This document shows, piece after piece, positions 40,287-49,472 of a stretch of DNA of 64,000 nucleotides. The translations under genes were made by a program, and so were the position numbers. The first letter of the stretch is position 1, and every line of letters starts with the position of its first letter. The notes under the pieces were generated by a model. It made no database searches. It was not told the origin of the DNA and was given only the letters and a program-made list of their open reading frames with translations. This stretch comes from Streptomyces djakartensis (lineage in GTDB: Bacteria; Actinomycetota; Actinomycetes; Streptomycetales; Streptomycetaceae), in assembly GCF_014651075.1 (NCBI RefSeq), contig NZ_BMWE01000006.1, forward strand, positions 62,001 to 126,000, read 5' to 3'.

Positions 40287-41738
40287 TCACGTCACCCGCG
40301 GCAACGACGCATGCCTCCGCAGAAACGCCGACACCCCCGAAGCCCGGCGATGCGGCAGCAGCACCCGGGCCGTGGCGGCCAGCATGGTCTGGACCCGGGA
40401 CGACTGGACCTGCTCCAGCAGATCCAGCACCCGCATCCCCGCCACCGCCGCCTCGTCCGGCCGCCCGCCCCGCGCGAGGTCGTCCGCCAGTTCCGCCGTG
40501 TACAGCGCGATGTTCCGCGTGAAGTGCGGATCCTGCAGCTCCGCCGCCCGCCGCGCGTGCCGTGCCGCCCGGGGCCAGTCGCCGAGCGCGGACCAGCACT
40601 GCGCCTCCAGACCCTCCAGTTCGGCCTCCCCGTAGAAGGACATCCACTCGGGGTCGGCGTCCGAGGGGCCCCGGTCGAAGAGGGCCTGGGCCCGGGCCAG
40701 TGCCTGCTCGCAGCCGGCCCGGTCGGCGAGGCCCGCCCAGCCGCCCGCCTCGCGCAGCGCGAGCAGCGACATCAGCCGGGCCGAGCCCACGGACCGGCCG
40801 ACCCGCTGGGCGGCCTGGGCGGCGCGGACCGCCTCGCGCGGCCGGCCCGTGTCCCGCGCCAGGAACGCCGTGTTGCAGAAGGCGTGCGCCTCCAGGCCCG
40901 GGTCGCCGGTCATCCGGGCGGTCGCCAGTGCCTCCGCGTAATGGGAACGGGCGTCGTCGAAGCGCCCCGAGTCGTGGGCCAGCCAGCCCACGGAGATGGC
41001 CAGTTCGCCCGCGCCCGAGTACAGCCGGTCCGCCGTCGTCCGCCGGGTCGCGCCGGCGTCCAGCAGCGCGTAGGCGGCACGCAGCGGGGCCGCCGCACGG
41101 CGGTACAGGCCGTCGGCGCCGTGCCGGTCGTCCAGCAGCCGGATGCGGCGGACGGCTTCCTCCAGGGCACCCGCCTCGCTCGCCCCGGCGCGGCGCACGG
41201 GGCGCTGTGCCGCCGTGCCGTCGAGGGCGAGGCCGACGGGCCCCAGCGAGGCGGCGGCCACCGTGGCGCCCCCGCCTGTCATGAATGCGCGACGCAGCAC
41301 GTCGCTCTCCTCGTAATTGTCGTGCGGGTGGTACGGGTCGTACGGGTCTTGCGTTTCATACGGCTCGCACGCCCCGCTGGTCTCACTCGTGGCGTTTGAG
41401 GGGTTCGCGGTGGGCGTCACAGGCTCGTCCTGGGTATCGCGCGCCCGGCGCCCGCGTACCGACGAGCGGGGCGCGAACCCCAGGTCGGTGAGCGTGCGGC
41501 CCGGGAACATGTGCAGGAACACCCGTTCATAGGCGTAGTTGGGACAGCGGATCTCACCCGCCTCGACCCGGCCGATGTACCGCGCGTCACAGCTGACCTG
41601 CTCGCCGATCTCGAGGCCCGCCCGGCGGATCACCGCGGCGAACTCGGCCGGCGAACGCTGTCCGCGCAGCTGCCGGAAGGCGAGGTTCGGCCGCTGCGGC
41701 CGGTTGGGATGAGACGAGGTCACCGTTGACGACGCCAT
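40287..41738 (-). CDS. HTH and TPR regulator of the NsdA-like type
   Basis: Encodes 483 aa. An N-terminal HTH-like region (AFRQLRGQRSPAEFAAVIRRAG, then SCDARYIGRVEAGEIRCPN) is followed by a Tyr/Asp/Pro-rich linker and an internal Tat-like stretch (LRRAFMTGGGATVAAASLG). The large helical C-terminal half is built of TPR-type repeats (HYAEALATARMTGDPGLEAHA, ALGDWPRAARHARRAAEL). This layout is that of the NsdA family of negative regulators of development and antibiotics in Streptomyces; which member it is cannot be settled here. GAGGA lies upstream of the ATG. Divergent from the 137-aa gene; likely cytosolic despite the Tat-like stretch. Confidence 0.82.
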   Translation of the reverse strand: MASSTVTSSHPNRPQRPNLAFRQLRGQRSPAEFAAVIRRAGLEIGEQVSCDARYIGRVEAGEIRCPNYAYERVFLHMFPGRTLTDLGFAPRSSVRGRRARDTQDEPVTPTANPSNATSETSGACEPYETQDPYDPYHPHDNYEESDVLRRAFMTGGGATVAAASLGPVGLALDGTAAQRPVRRAGASEAGALEEAVRRIRLLDDRHGADGLYRRAAAPLRAAYALLDAGATRRTTADRLYSGAGELAISVGWLAHDSGRFDDARSHYAEALATARMTGDPGLEAHAFCNTAFLARDTGRPREAVRAAQAAQRVGRSVGSARLMSLLALREAGGWAGLADRAGCEQALARAQALFDRGPSDADPEWMSFYGEAELEGLEAQCWSALGDWPRAARHARRAAELQDPHFTRNIALYTAELADDLARGGRPDEAAVAGMRVLDLLEQVQSSRVQTMLAATARVLLPHRRASGVSAFLRRHASLPRVT

Positions 41739-42033
41739 GGCCGGGTCCTCTCGTGCGAACCGTCGAACCATGCCGGGTTCGGGGTGAGTTGTACGTGTTG
41801 TCCGCATCTCTACCCCGTCTCCGGCGAGCAAGAACGTACCTGCTGTGCCGGAGCCACCACGCTCGGTTTGGCTACAAACGGGATATCTCATCCGTGATCT
41901 GCCATGAAGTGCCATCCTTGACGGCTGACTTCCGCCGTAGCCGTTGACGCTCCGCCGCGTTGAACCCTGCGGACCGGGAGGCCCCCGACTCCCGACCGCT
42001 CGTCCAGACAGGGGTTCCGTGGTGGAGGCCGGG
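41739..42033. promoter_or_regulatory. Divergent promoter region of the NsdA-like gene
   Basis: 295 bases between two divergent starts. A locally AT-richer stretch at about 41866-41925 (GGTTTGGCTACAAACGGGAT) is the best place for promoters. No clear operator was identified. Confidence 0.35.
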
Positions 42034-42447
42034 ATGGAGACCAGCCGGATCAACGATCCTCGTACGCCGCCGCGTACACCGGGTTCGCCGGGTTCGCCGC
42101 CGGGCGACTGCGACGTGGTGACGGTGCCGGCCCGGCAGGGGCTGGAGGCGGTCGACATCCTGCGGCGCGGGACCGGGGAGGCGGTCGGGCTCGTGCTGCA
42201 CGACGACGGCGGCGGCACCCTCGGCTTCCTGGTGCCACCGGGGACGGCCGCCGCGTGGGACGTGCCGGGGAGCACGTGCACCGGGACCGACGGACGCGGA
42301 CTGACCCTGGCCCCCGAACCGCCGGTGGAGGGCTCGGACTGGCTGCTGCCGCCCGGCGAGGCGGACCTCGCGACGGATCCCGCGGTACTGCGCGAGGCTC
42401 TGGGGAAGGCGGCCCGGACGATCAAGGCGGCGGACAGCTGCCGCTGA
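42034..42447 (+). CDS. Small conserved protein of unknown function
   Basis: Encodes 137 aa, probably cytosolic. I do not recognise the family. It has a Pro/Gly-rich start (PRTPPRTPGSPGSPPGD), then a compact beta-rich part (DVVTVPARQGLEAVDILRR, VGLVLHDDGGGTLGFLVPPG) and a helical tail. GGAGG lies five bases before the ATG; alternative starts upstream have no ribosome site. Typical codon use. It is followed after 34 bases by the methyltransferase-like gene, so they may share a transcript. Genes of this type often pair with NsdA/BldB-like regulators in Streptomyces, but no functional link is shown here. Confidence 0.7.
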   Translation: METSRINDPRTPPRTPGSPGSPPGDCDVVTVPARQGLEAVDILRRGTGEAVGLVLHDDGGGTLGFLVPPGTAAAWDVPGSTCTGTDGRGLTLAPEPPVEGSDWLLPPGEADLATDPAVLREALGKAARTIKAADSCR

Positions 42448-42481
42448 GCCACCGCGCACGGCCGCCCCTGATAATGGCCCC

Positions 42482-43351
42482 ATGGGAAAGTCCAGGGGCG
42501 GCCGGCGCAGGCAGGCCGGTGCGCAATCCGTCGTCGAGAACGTCGACGGAGGCCTCGCCGAGCTGGTCCCCGACCGTGACCGGGCCCGGGCCTGGACCCT
42601 GCTGATCGACGGAGCCCCGCAGTCGCACGTCGACCTGGACGACCCGGCCCACCTGTCCTTCGAGTACCAGCGCCGGCTCGGGCACGTCATCGACCTCGTC
42701 GCCCCGCCGGGCAGGCCGGTGCACGCCGTGCACCTCGGAGGCGGTGCGCTCACCCTCGCGCGGTACGTCGCCGCCACCCGCCCCCGCTCCACCCAGCAGG
42801 TCGTCGAACGGGACGCCGCCCTCGTGCAACTGGTCCGCCGCGAGCTGCCGCTGGATCCGAACGCGCGGGTCCGGGTGCGGTCCGTCGACGCCCGCGAAGG
42901 GCTCGCCAAGGTGCCGGACGGCTGGGCCGACCTCGTCATCACCGACGTCTTCAGCGGGGCCCGGACACCGGCCCACCTGACCTCGACCGAGTTCCTCGAC
43001 GACGTCCGCAGGGCGCTGAAGCCCGGCGGCGTCTACGCCGCCAACCTCGCCGACGGGCCGCCGCTCGCCCACCTGCGCGGCCAGATCGCCACCGCCGCCG
43101 CGCGTTTCGAGGAGCTCGCGCTGGTCGCCGACCCGACGGTACTGCGCGGCAAGCGCTTCGGGAACGCCGTCCTGGTCGGGTCCGGCCAGCCGCTGCCCGT
43201 CGGTGAACTGACCCGTCGCGCCGCCTCCGACCCGCATCCCGGCAGGGTCGAACACGGCAGGGCGCTCACCGACTTCACCGGCGGGGCGGTGCCCGTCACG
43301 GACACCGCGGCGGTGGCGTCCCCGGCGCCGCCCGCGTCGGTGTTCCGATAG
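42482..43351 (+). CDS. Spermidine-synthase-like SAM-binding protein
   Basis: Encodes 289 aa. The Rossmann-like methyltransferase/spermidine synthase core is visible: AVHLGGGALTLARYVA (nucleotide-binding Gly loop), QQVVERDAALVQLVRREL (acidic residue for the ribose), VRSVDAREGLAKVPDGWADLVITDVFSG and LKPGGVYAANLAD. It probably binds SAM or decarboxylated SAM and transfers an aminopropyl or methyl group. The usual polyamine-site residues are not clearly kept, so the substrate is open. No ribosome site stands out. The end has an Ala/Pro-rich tail. Convergent with the next gene. Confidence 0.85.
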   Translation: MGKSRGGRRRQAGAQSVVENVDGGLAELVPDRDRARAWTLLIDGAPQSHVDLDDPAHLSFEYQRRLGHVIDLVAPPGRPVHAVHLGGGALTLARYVAATRPRSTQQVVERDAALVQLVRRELPLDPNARVRVRSVDAREGLAKVPDGWADLVITDVFSGARTPAHLTSTEFLDDVRRALKPGGVYAANLADGPPLAHLRGQIATAAARFEELALVADPTVLRGKRFGNAVLVGSGQPLPVGELTRRAASDPHPGRVEHGRALTDFTGGAVPVTDTAAVASPAPPASVFR

Positions 43352-43383
43352 GCCGTAACGATCCCCAGCGGCCCGTACGGCAC

Positions 43384-43890
43384 TCAGTAGGTGCCGATGT
43401 CCACGCGCGGCGGCCCGTCGTGCCAGGTGCAGAAGACCGACACCCGGTCCGCGCCCGAGGCGAACTCCACGCGAATCCACGACTCCGTCTTCCACACCTG
43501 CATCGACCAGTCCGCGCCGGGCGTCGCCGAGACGAGGGAGGCGGAGGACGGCCCGAGGTCGAAGACCACCCGGCCGCCGTCGGTGTCGTAGCTCTTGACG
43601 TGACCGGTGGGGGAGGGGCTGGGCCCGGCCGGCGGCGAGGGGGCGCGGCTCGGCTCGCGGGGCGTGGGCGGCGGCGTGCCCGGCCCGCGCGGCGCCGGAC
43701 TCGCCTGTCGCGTCGGGGCCTTTGGTGCCTTCGACTCCTGCCTGGCCGCCTCGGCGGCCTTGACGGGCAGGGCGCGCGGCGGGTCGTAGGCCGTGCCCGT
43801 CATCACCGTGTGGACACCCCACCACGACAGCGTGACCGCCGCGCCCGTGGCGAGCAGCCAGGCCAGTACGTGTACGAGTCCTCTGCGCAT
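43384..43890 (-). CDS. Membrane-anchored extracytoplasmic protein of unknown function
   Basis: Encodes 168 aa. An N-terminal helix (VLAWLLATGAAVTLSWWGV, about 8-26) works as signal-anchor. Then comes a long Pro/Ala-rich linker (about 40-100) and a beta-rich C-terminal domain ending WHDGPPRVDIGTY. Family unknown. It is divergent from the response regulator gene with 99 bases between starts, so it may be a target or partner of that two-component system; inference from position. Confidence 0.75.
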   Translation of the reverse strand: MRRGLVHVLAWLLATGAAVTLSWWGVHTVMTGTAYDPPRALPVKAAEAARQESKAPKAPTRQASPAPRGPGTPPPTPREPSRAPSPPAGPSPSPTGHVKSYDTDGGRVVFDLGPSSASLVSATPGADWSMQVWKTESWIRVEFASGADRVSVFCTWHDGPPRVDIGTY

Positions 43891-43989
43891 CGCTGGCCAT
43901 ACTGCCCCACGGCTCCCACGAGTTGTCCACAAGCGAGAGTTGTCCACAGGCCCCCACCCGGTTGTTCGAGATGGCGTACGGTGCGGCGC

Positions 43990-44694
43990 ATGGCAAGTGT
44001 GCTCGTGGTCGAGGACGACCAGTTCGTACGCTCGGCGCTCATCCGGCACCTGACCGACGCCTCGCACACCGTGCGCAGTGTCGGGACGGCGCTGGAGGCG
44101 CTGCGCGAGGTCGCCCACTTCCGCTTCGACGTGGTGATCCTGGATCTCGGACTGCCCGATCTCGACGGGTCCGAGGCCCTGAAGATGCTGCGCGGCATCA
44201 CGGACGTGCCCGTCATCGTCGCCACGGCCCGGGACGATGAGGCGGAGATCGTACGGCTGTTGAACGCGGGCGCGGACGACTACCTGACCAAGCCGTTCTC
44301 GGTCGAGCACCTGTCGGCCCGTATGGCGGCCGTGCTGCGCCGCGCCCGCTCCGGCGCGGCGGAGGGGGAGCCGTCCCCGGTGATCCGGGTCGGTGGGCTG
44401 ACCGTCGACCCGCTGCGCCGCCAGGCCGAGCTGGACGGCGCGCGGCTCGACCTCACCCGCCGCGAGTTCGACCTGCTCGCCTTCCTGGCCGCCCGGCCCG
44501 GAGTCGTCGTCCCGCGCAGGGAGTTGCTCGCCGAGGTGTGGCAGCAGTCCTACGGCGACGACCAGACCATCGACGTCCATCTGTCCTGGCTGCGCAGGAA
44601 ACTGGGCGAGAACGCCGCCAACCCGCGCTATCTGCACACCCTTCGGGGCGTCGGGGTGAAGCTTGAACCGCCGGGGGAGGAAGTGCCGCGATGA
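43990..44694 (+). CDS. OmpR-family response regulator
   Basis: Encodes 234 aa. Receiver domain with the acidic pocket VVEDD, phospho-Asp in VVILDLGLPDLDG, Thr/Ala switch in VATARDD and Lys in YLTKPFS. The C-terminal winged helix is DLTRREFDLLAFLA...QTIDVHLSWLRRKLGE. It binds DNA when phosphorylated by the kinase encoded next, whose start overlaps its stop (ATGA). No ribosome site stands out before ATG 43990, so the mRNA may have a short leader. Targets are unknown; the sugar ABC operon 1.5 kb downstream and the divergent anchored protein are candidates. Confidence 0.92.
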   Translation: MASVLVVEDDQFVRSALIRHLTDASHTVRSVGTALEALREVAHFRFDVVILDLGLPDLDGSEALKMLRGITDVPVIVATARDDEAEIVRLLNAGADDYLTKPFSVEHLSARMAAVLRRARSGAAEGEPSPVIRVGGLTVDPLRRQAELDGARLDLTRREFDLLAFLAARPGVVVPRRELLAEVWQQSYGDDQTIDVHLSWLRRKLGENAANPRYLHTLRGVGVKLEPPGEEVPR

Positions 44695-46106
44695 GGTGGG
44701 CCCTGGTCAAGGTGTCGCTGGCGGTGACCACCATGGTCGTGCTCGCCTTCGCGGTGCCGCTCGGACTCGTCATCCGGGAGCTGGCCCGGGACCGGGCCTT
44801 CTCGGGCGCCGAGCGGGAGGCGGCGGCCGTCGCCCCGGCCCTTTCCATCACCACGGACCGCGACCAGCTCGAACGGGTCGTCGCCTCCGCGGGGTCCGAC
44901 GCGGGGATGGCCGTGCACGTACCGGCGGGGGGCGGCCAGGAGTCCCTCGAACTCGGGCGGCAGCGCGCCACGGACGAGGACATCGCGGCCGTGCGGAAAC
45001 TGGGCCGCGCCTCCACCACCGGCGTCACGGGCGGCTCGACCCTGCTCCAGCCGGTCGCGCTCAGCACCGGCGAGATCGCGGTGGTCGAGGTGTACGTGCC
45101 GGAGGCCGAGGTCACCAACGGTGTGGGGACGGCCTGGGCGGTGCTCGCCGGGGTCGGTGCCGCGCTGGTCCTCGGCTCGGTCGCCGTCGCCGACCGGCTG
45201 GGCGTGCGGATGGTCCGGCCCGCCAGGCGCCTGGTGGAGGGGGCGCGCGAACTGGGGGAGGGCAGGCTCGGTGCCCGGGTGCGCGAGGAGGGGCCGACCG
45301 AACTGCGGCTCGCGGCGGTCGCGTTCAACTCGATGGCCGACCAGGTCGTCCAGTTGCTGGCCAACGAGCGGGAGCTGGCCGCGGACCTGTCCCACCGGCT
45401 GCGCACACCCCTGACCGTGCTGCGGCTCAACACCGCCTCGCTCGGCGTGGGACCGGCCGCCGACCAGACCCGGACCGCGGTCGAGCAGCTGGAGCGAGAG
45501 GTCGACACCATCATCCGCACGGCCCGGGAGTCCCGGCCGCAGACGGCCGCGGCCGGTCCGGGAGCCGGGTGCGACGCTGCCGAGGTGGTCCGGGAACGGA
45601 TGGCGTTCTGGTCGGCGCTCGCGGAGGACGAGGGTCGCAAGTGGCGGGTGGCCGGGGCCGACCGGCCGGTGCGCATACCCGTGGCCCGCGCCGACCTGGC
45701 CGCCGCCCTCGACGCGCTGCTCGGCAACGTCTTCCGGCACACCCCGGAGGGCACGGCCTTCGCGGTCGACGTGCACAACGGCGAGGACGCGGTGATCGTC
45801 CTCGTGTCGGACGCGGGCCCGGGCATACCCGACCCGGAGGCCGCGATGGCGCGGGGCCGCGGCTCGGGGAGCGACGGATCGACCGGGCTCGGCCTGGACA
45901 TCGTGCGCCGGCTCGCGGAGTCGACCGGCGGGGACGTACGGATCGGCTCCTCGGTGCTCGGCGGCACCGAGGTGCGGATCTGGATCCAGCTGGACGGGCG
46001 GGCGCCGGAGGTCAGGGGACACCGGCAGCTGCGGCGCAGACGGCCCCGCAGGCTGGTGCGCTCTCGGGCCGGTCACGTTTCGACAAATGCGCGCGACGGC
46101 TCTTGA
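44691..46106 (+). CDS. Sensor histidine kinase
   Basis: Encodes 471 aa. Two membrane helices (about 5-25 and 142-165) enclose an extracellular sensor of about 115 residues. A HAMP segment follows (PARRLVEGARELGEGRLGARV), then the HisKA box ADLSHRLRTPLTVLRLN with the phospho-His, and the HATPase with GNVFRHTPEGT (N box), VSDAGPGIPD (G1) and GSDGSTGLGLDIVRRLAE (G2). The ligand is unknown. Translation is coupled to the response regulator by ATGA. The last about 25 residues are very basic (RRRRPRRLVRSRAGH-like). Confidence 0.92.
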   Translation: MRWALVKVSLAVTTMVVLAFAVPLGLVIRELARDRAFSGAEREAAAVAPALSITTDRDQLERVVASAGSDAGMAVHVPAGGGQESLELGRQRATDEDIAAVRKLGRASTTGVTGGSTLLQPVALSTGEIAVVEVYVPEAEVTNGVGTAWAVLAGVGAALVLGSVAVADRLGVRMVRPARRLVEGARELGEGRLGARVREEGPTELRLAAVAFNSMADQVVQLLANERELAADLSHRLRTPLTVLRLNTASLGVGPAADQTRTAVEQLEREVDTIIRTARESRPQTAAAGPGAGCDAAEVVRERMAFWSALAEDEGRKWRVAGADRPVRIPVARADLAAALDALLGNVFRHTPEGTAFAVDVHNGEDAVIVLVSDAGPGIPDPEAAMARGRGSGSDGSTGLGLDIVRRLAESTGGDVRIGSSVLGGTEVRIWIQLDGRAPEVRGHRQLRRRRPRRLVRSRAGHVSTNARDGS

Positions 46107-46225
46107 CGCATGAGCGACATGGGGTTGTTATTGCGCCACCGTGTTCGGTCAAGTTGATTTCTGGTCGATTAAGGCCAGACTTCGCGCCACATCCTCGTGG
46201 CCGAACCCTGCCTCAGGAGCCGTTC

Positions 46226-47539
46226 ATGCACGACCTCTCCCCCTCCGGATCGTCCCTCCCCGCCCCCAGCCGCCGCACCCTCCTGCGCGGCGTGGGCGGC
46301 GCGACCCTCCTCGGCGCCGGCATACCCCTGCTGAGCGCCTGCGGCGGCAGCGGCGCGGCCGCCGACCCGAAGACGGTCAGCCTCGGCTCCAACTCCTCGG
46401 ACGCGGTGCCGAAGAAAGCGTTCGCCGAGATCTACGCCGCCTTCACGAAGAAGTCCGGCATCAAGGTCGACGTGAACACCAAGGACCACAACACGTTCCA
46501 GGAGCAGATCAACTCCTACCTGCAGGGCACGCCGGACGACGTGTTCACCTGGTTCGCCGGATACCGCATGCAGTTCTTCGCGTCGAAGAAGCTCGCCACC
46601 CCGATCGACGACGTGTGGCAGAAGATCGGCGGGAACTTCCCCGAGGCGATGAAGAAGCTCAGCAAGGGCGAGGACGGCAAGTACTACTTCGTGCCGCTGT
46701 ACTCGTACCCGTGGGCGGTCTTCTACCGCAGAAGCGTCTTCGCCCAGCACGGCTACCAGGTCCCCACCACCTGGGACGCCTTCGTCGCCCTGTGCAAGCG
46801 GATGCGCAAGGACGGGCTGGTCCCGATCGCCTTCGGCGACAAGGACGCCTGGCCCGCCATGGGCACCTTCGACCAGATCAACTTCCGCACCAACGGCTAT
46901 GACTTCCACGTCGAGCTGATGGCGGGCAAGGCTTCCTGGACCGACCCCAAGGTGCGCAAGGTCTTCGACCACTGGACGGAGATCCTGCCCTACCACCAGG
47001 AGGGTGCGGTGGGCCGCACCTGGCAGGACGCGGCGCAGGCCCTGGTGGCGAAGAAGGCCGGCATGTACCTGCTGGGCACCTTCGTCGGCCAGCAGTTCAC
47101 CGACAAGGCCGACCTCGACGACCTGGACTTCTTCGCCTTCCCGGAGATAGACCCGCAGTTCGGCCAGGACACCGTCGAGGCGCCGACCGACGGATTCATG
47201 CTCTCCAAGGCCCCGAAGAACCGCGAGGGCGCCACCAAGCTCCTGGAGTACCTCGGCACCCCCGAGGCCGAGCAGATCTACCTCAAGGCCGACTCGAGCG
47301 TGGTGGCCGCCTCCACCAAGGCCGACACCTCCTCCTACACCGCGCTCCAGAAGAAGTCCTTCGAAATGATCTCGGGCGCCAAGAGCCTGACCCAGTTCAT
47401 GGACCGCGACTCCCGCCCGGACTTCACCGCCACGGTGATGCAGCCCGCGCTGCAGAACTTCATCCGCAACCCCAAGAACGTCGACGGCATCCTCGCGTCG
47501 ATCGAGCGCCAGAAGAAGACGATCTTCGCGTCCGCATGA
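46226..47539 (+). CDS. Carbohydrate ABC transporter substrate-binding lipoprotein
   Basis: Encodes 437 aa. The signal has a twin-Arg (RRTLLRGVGG) and a lipobox (LLSAC, Cys39), so it is exported and lipid-anchored. The mature part is an SBP_bac_1 (family 1) sugar-binding fold (VDVNTKDHNTFQEQINSYLQG, DDVFTWFAGYRMQFFA, PTTWDAFVALCKRM). GGAG lies 7 bases before the ATG. It is the first gene of a three-gene importer operon with both permeases coupled by ATGA. No ATPase gene is here; such importers share MsiK in Streptomyces. The sugar is unknown. No CebR box precedes it. Confidence 0.9.
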   Translation: MHDLSPSGSSLPAPSRRTLLRGVGGATLLGAGIPLLSACGGSGAAADPKTVSLGSNSSDAVPKKAFAEIYAAFTKKSGIKVDVNTKDHNTFQEQINSYLQGTPDDVFTWFAGYRMQFFASKKLATPIDDVWQKIGGNFPEAMKKLSKGEDGKYYFVPLYSYPWAVFYRRSVFAQHGYQVPTTWDAFVALCKRMRKDGLVPIAFGDKDAWPAMGTFDQINFRTNGYDFHVELMAGKASWTDPKVRKVFDHWTEILPYHQEGAVGRTWQDAAQALVAKKAGMYLLGTFVGQQFTDKADLDDLDFFAFPEIDPQFGQDTVEAPTDGFMLSKAPKNREGATKLLEYLGTPEAEQIYLKADSSVVAASTKADTSSYTALQKKSFEMISGAKSLTQFMDRDSRPDFTATVMQPALQNFIRNPKNVDGILASIERQKKTIFASA

Positions 47540-48516
47540 GCACCGACACCACGAAGCCCCCGAAAGCGGCGCCCGCCGTGCCGACCACCGGCACGGCACC
47601 CGTCGGCAGGCGCCCCGCACACGGCCATGCCCGCCTGCTGACCCGCCGTGACCGCCTCACGCTCGGCCTGATGGCGGGCGTGCCGACCCTCCTGCACGTC
47701 GCCCTGGTCTGGCTGACGGCCCTCGCCTCCATCGCGCTGGCCTTCACCACCTGGGACGGCATCGGCTTCGACTCCATCGAGTGGGTCGGCCTGCGGAACT
47801 TCAGGGAACTGTTCACCAGCAACCCGCAGTTCTGGCCCGCCGTCGAGCACAACCTCATCTGGTTCGCCGTACTCATCGTGCTGCCCACGCCCTTCGGCCT
47901 GTTCCTGGCCGTGCAGCTGGACAAGCGGATCCGGTACAGCCGCGTCTACCAGACCGCTTTCTTCCTGCCGGTCGTGATGTCGCTGGCCGTCGTGGGCTTC
48001 GTCTGGCAGCTGGTCTACAACCCCGACACCGGCCTGATCAACAGCATCATCGGCGCCAACGAGCCCGGCCACTACATCGACTGGATCGGCGACCCGGACC
48101 TCAACCTGTGGGCCATCCTGGTCGCCGCCTCCTGGCGGCACGCCGGCTACATGATGATCCTCTACCTGGCCGGCCTGAAGAGCGTCGACCCGTCCCTGCG
48201 CGAGGCCTCCGCGCTGGACGGCGCGGGCGAGTGGCAGACGTTCAGGAACGTCGTCTTCCCCGCCCTGCGCCCGACCAACACCGTCGTCCTGGTCGTCACG
48301 ATCATCGAGGCGCTGCGCGCCTTCGACCTGGTCTTCGTCTTCAACAAGGGCGCCCAGGGCACCGAACTGCTCTCGATCCTGGTGACCAACAACATCATCG
48401 GCGAGTCCAGCCGCATCGGATACGGCTCCGCGATCGCCGTCGTGCTGCTGGTGATCTCGCTCGCGGTGATCATCCCGTATCTGATCGCCACCTTCCGTAA
48501 GGAGCGGCGCGCATGA
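47536..48516 (+). CDS. Sugar ABC transporter permease (MalF type)
   Basis: Encodes 326 aa with six membrane helices, the MalF/UgpA-type pattern (PTLLHVALVWLTALASIAL, YQTAFFLPVVMSLAVVGFVW) and the EAA loop DPSLREASALDGAGEWQTF...VFPALRPTN, which contacts the ATPase. A basic N-terminal tail of about 40 residues is cytosolic. It starts inside the stop of the binding-protein gene and overlaps the next permease, so all three are translated together. Confidence 0.9.
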   Translation: MSTDTTKPPKAAPAVPTTGTAPVGRRPAHGHARLLTRRDRLTLGLMAGVPTLLHVALVWLTALASIALAFTTWDGIGFDSIEWVGLRNFRELFTSNPQFWPAVEHNLIWFAVLIVLPTPFGLFLAVQLDKRIRYSRVYQTAFFLPVVMSLAVVGFVWQLVYNPDTGLINSIIGANEPGHYIDWIGDPDLNLWAILVAASWRHAGYMMILYLAGLKSVDPSLREASALDGAGEWQTFRNVVFPALRPTNTVVLVVTIIEALRAFDLVFVFNKGAQGTELLSILVTNNIIGESSRIGYGSAIAVVLLVISLAVIIPYLIATFRKERRA

Positions 48517-49397
48517 GCCACGCCTTGGTGAGCAGGCGGCGTCCCCCGGTCCGCCCCGCCCGGATCCTGCTGCACGCCTTCCTCGTCGTCACGGCCCTGG
48601 CCTGGCTCGCCCCGCTGCTGTGGGCGCTGCTCGCGGCCATGCGGCCGTACTCGGAGACCAGCGAGAAGGGCTACGTCTCCTGGCCCGACAAGCTGAGCCT
48701 GGACAACTTCACCGACGCCTTCCAGCAGTCGGACATGCTGCACTACTTCGGCACCACGCTGATCGTCGCGGTGCCGGCCGTGCTGCTGACGCTGCTGCTG
48801 TCCTCGATGGTCGCCTTCTACGTCAGCCGCTTCGACTTCCGGCTCAACCTGGCGCTGCTGCTGGTCTTCACGGCCGGCAACCTGCTGCCCCAGCAGGTCA
48901 TCATCACCCCGCTGTACCGGCTGTACCTGCTGATCGACCTGCCCGGCATCACCATGAGCGGCAAGCTGTACGACTCCGCCCTCGGCCTGGTCCTGATCCA
49001 CGTGGCGTTCCAGTCCGGCTTCTGCGCCTTCGTGCTCAGCAACTACATGCGCTCCCTGCCGCACGAGCTGACCGAGGCCGCCCTCGTCGACGGCGCCTCC
49101 GTCTGGCGGCTCTACTGGCAGATCGTGCTGCCCCTGTGCAAGCCCGCGATGGCCGCCCTCGCCACCCTCCTCTCCATCTGGATCTACAACGACTTCTTCT
49201 GGGCCATCGTCCTGATCTCCACCGGCGAGAACATGCCGATCACCTCCGCGCTGAGCAACCTCTCCGGCCAGTACTTCACCGACCCCAACCTCGTCGCCGC
49301 CGGCGCCCTGCTCACCGCGGTCCCCACCTTGATCGTCTACTTCGTGCTGCAGCGCCAGTTCGTCAGCGGCCTGACGCTGGGGGCCAACAAGGGCTGA
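48513..49397 (+). CDS. Sugar ABC transporter permease (MalG type)
   Basis: Encodes 294 aa. Six helices and the MalG-type EAA loop PHELTEAALVDGASVWRLYWQIVLPLCKPAMAALATL. It forms the heterodimeric channel with the permease encoded upstream. ATG overlaps the upstream stop by four bases. It is the last gene of the operon; the next gene (toxin-antitoxin antitoxin) starts 75 bases later with a separate promoter-like sequence. Confidence 0.9.
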   Translation: MSHALVSRRRPPVRPARILLHAFLVVTALAWLAPLLWALLAAMRPYSETSEKGYVSWPDKLSLDNFTDAFQQSDMLHYFGTTLIVAVPAVLLTLLLSSMVAFYVSRFDFRLNLALLLVFTAGNLLPQQVIITPLYRLYLLIDLPGITMSGKLYDSALGLVLIHVAFQSGFCAFVLSNYMRSLPHELTEAALVDGASVWRLYWQIVLPLCKPAMAALATLLSIWIYNDFFWAIVLISTGENMPITSALSNLSGQYFTDPNLVAAGALLTAVPTLIVYFVLQRQFVSGLTLGANKG

Positions 49398-49431
49398 CCG
49401 TCGATACGCCCTTCGGGGCAGCCCGAGGCAA

Positions 49432-49460
49432 TTGCGACGAAGATTTCCTACTTGTTTGAT
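49432..49460 (+). promoter_or_regulatory. Possible promoter of the toxin-antitoxin pair
   Basis: TTGCGA (49432-49437) and TTTGAT (49455-49460) are spaced by 17 bases in an unusually AT-rich stretch. The expected start is a few bases before the antitoxin ATG, implying a very short leader. Confidence 0.35.
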
Positions 49461-49472
49461 AATCTCGGACCC

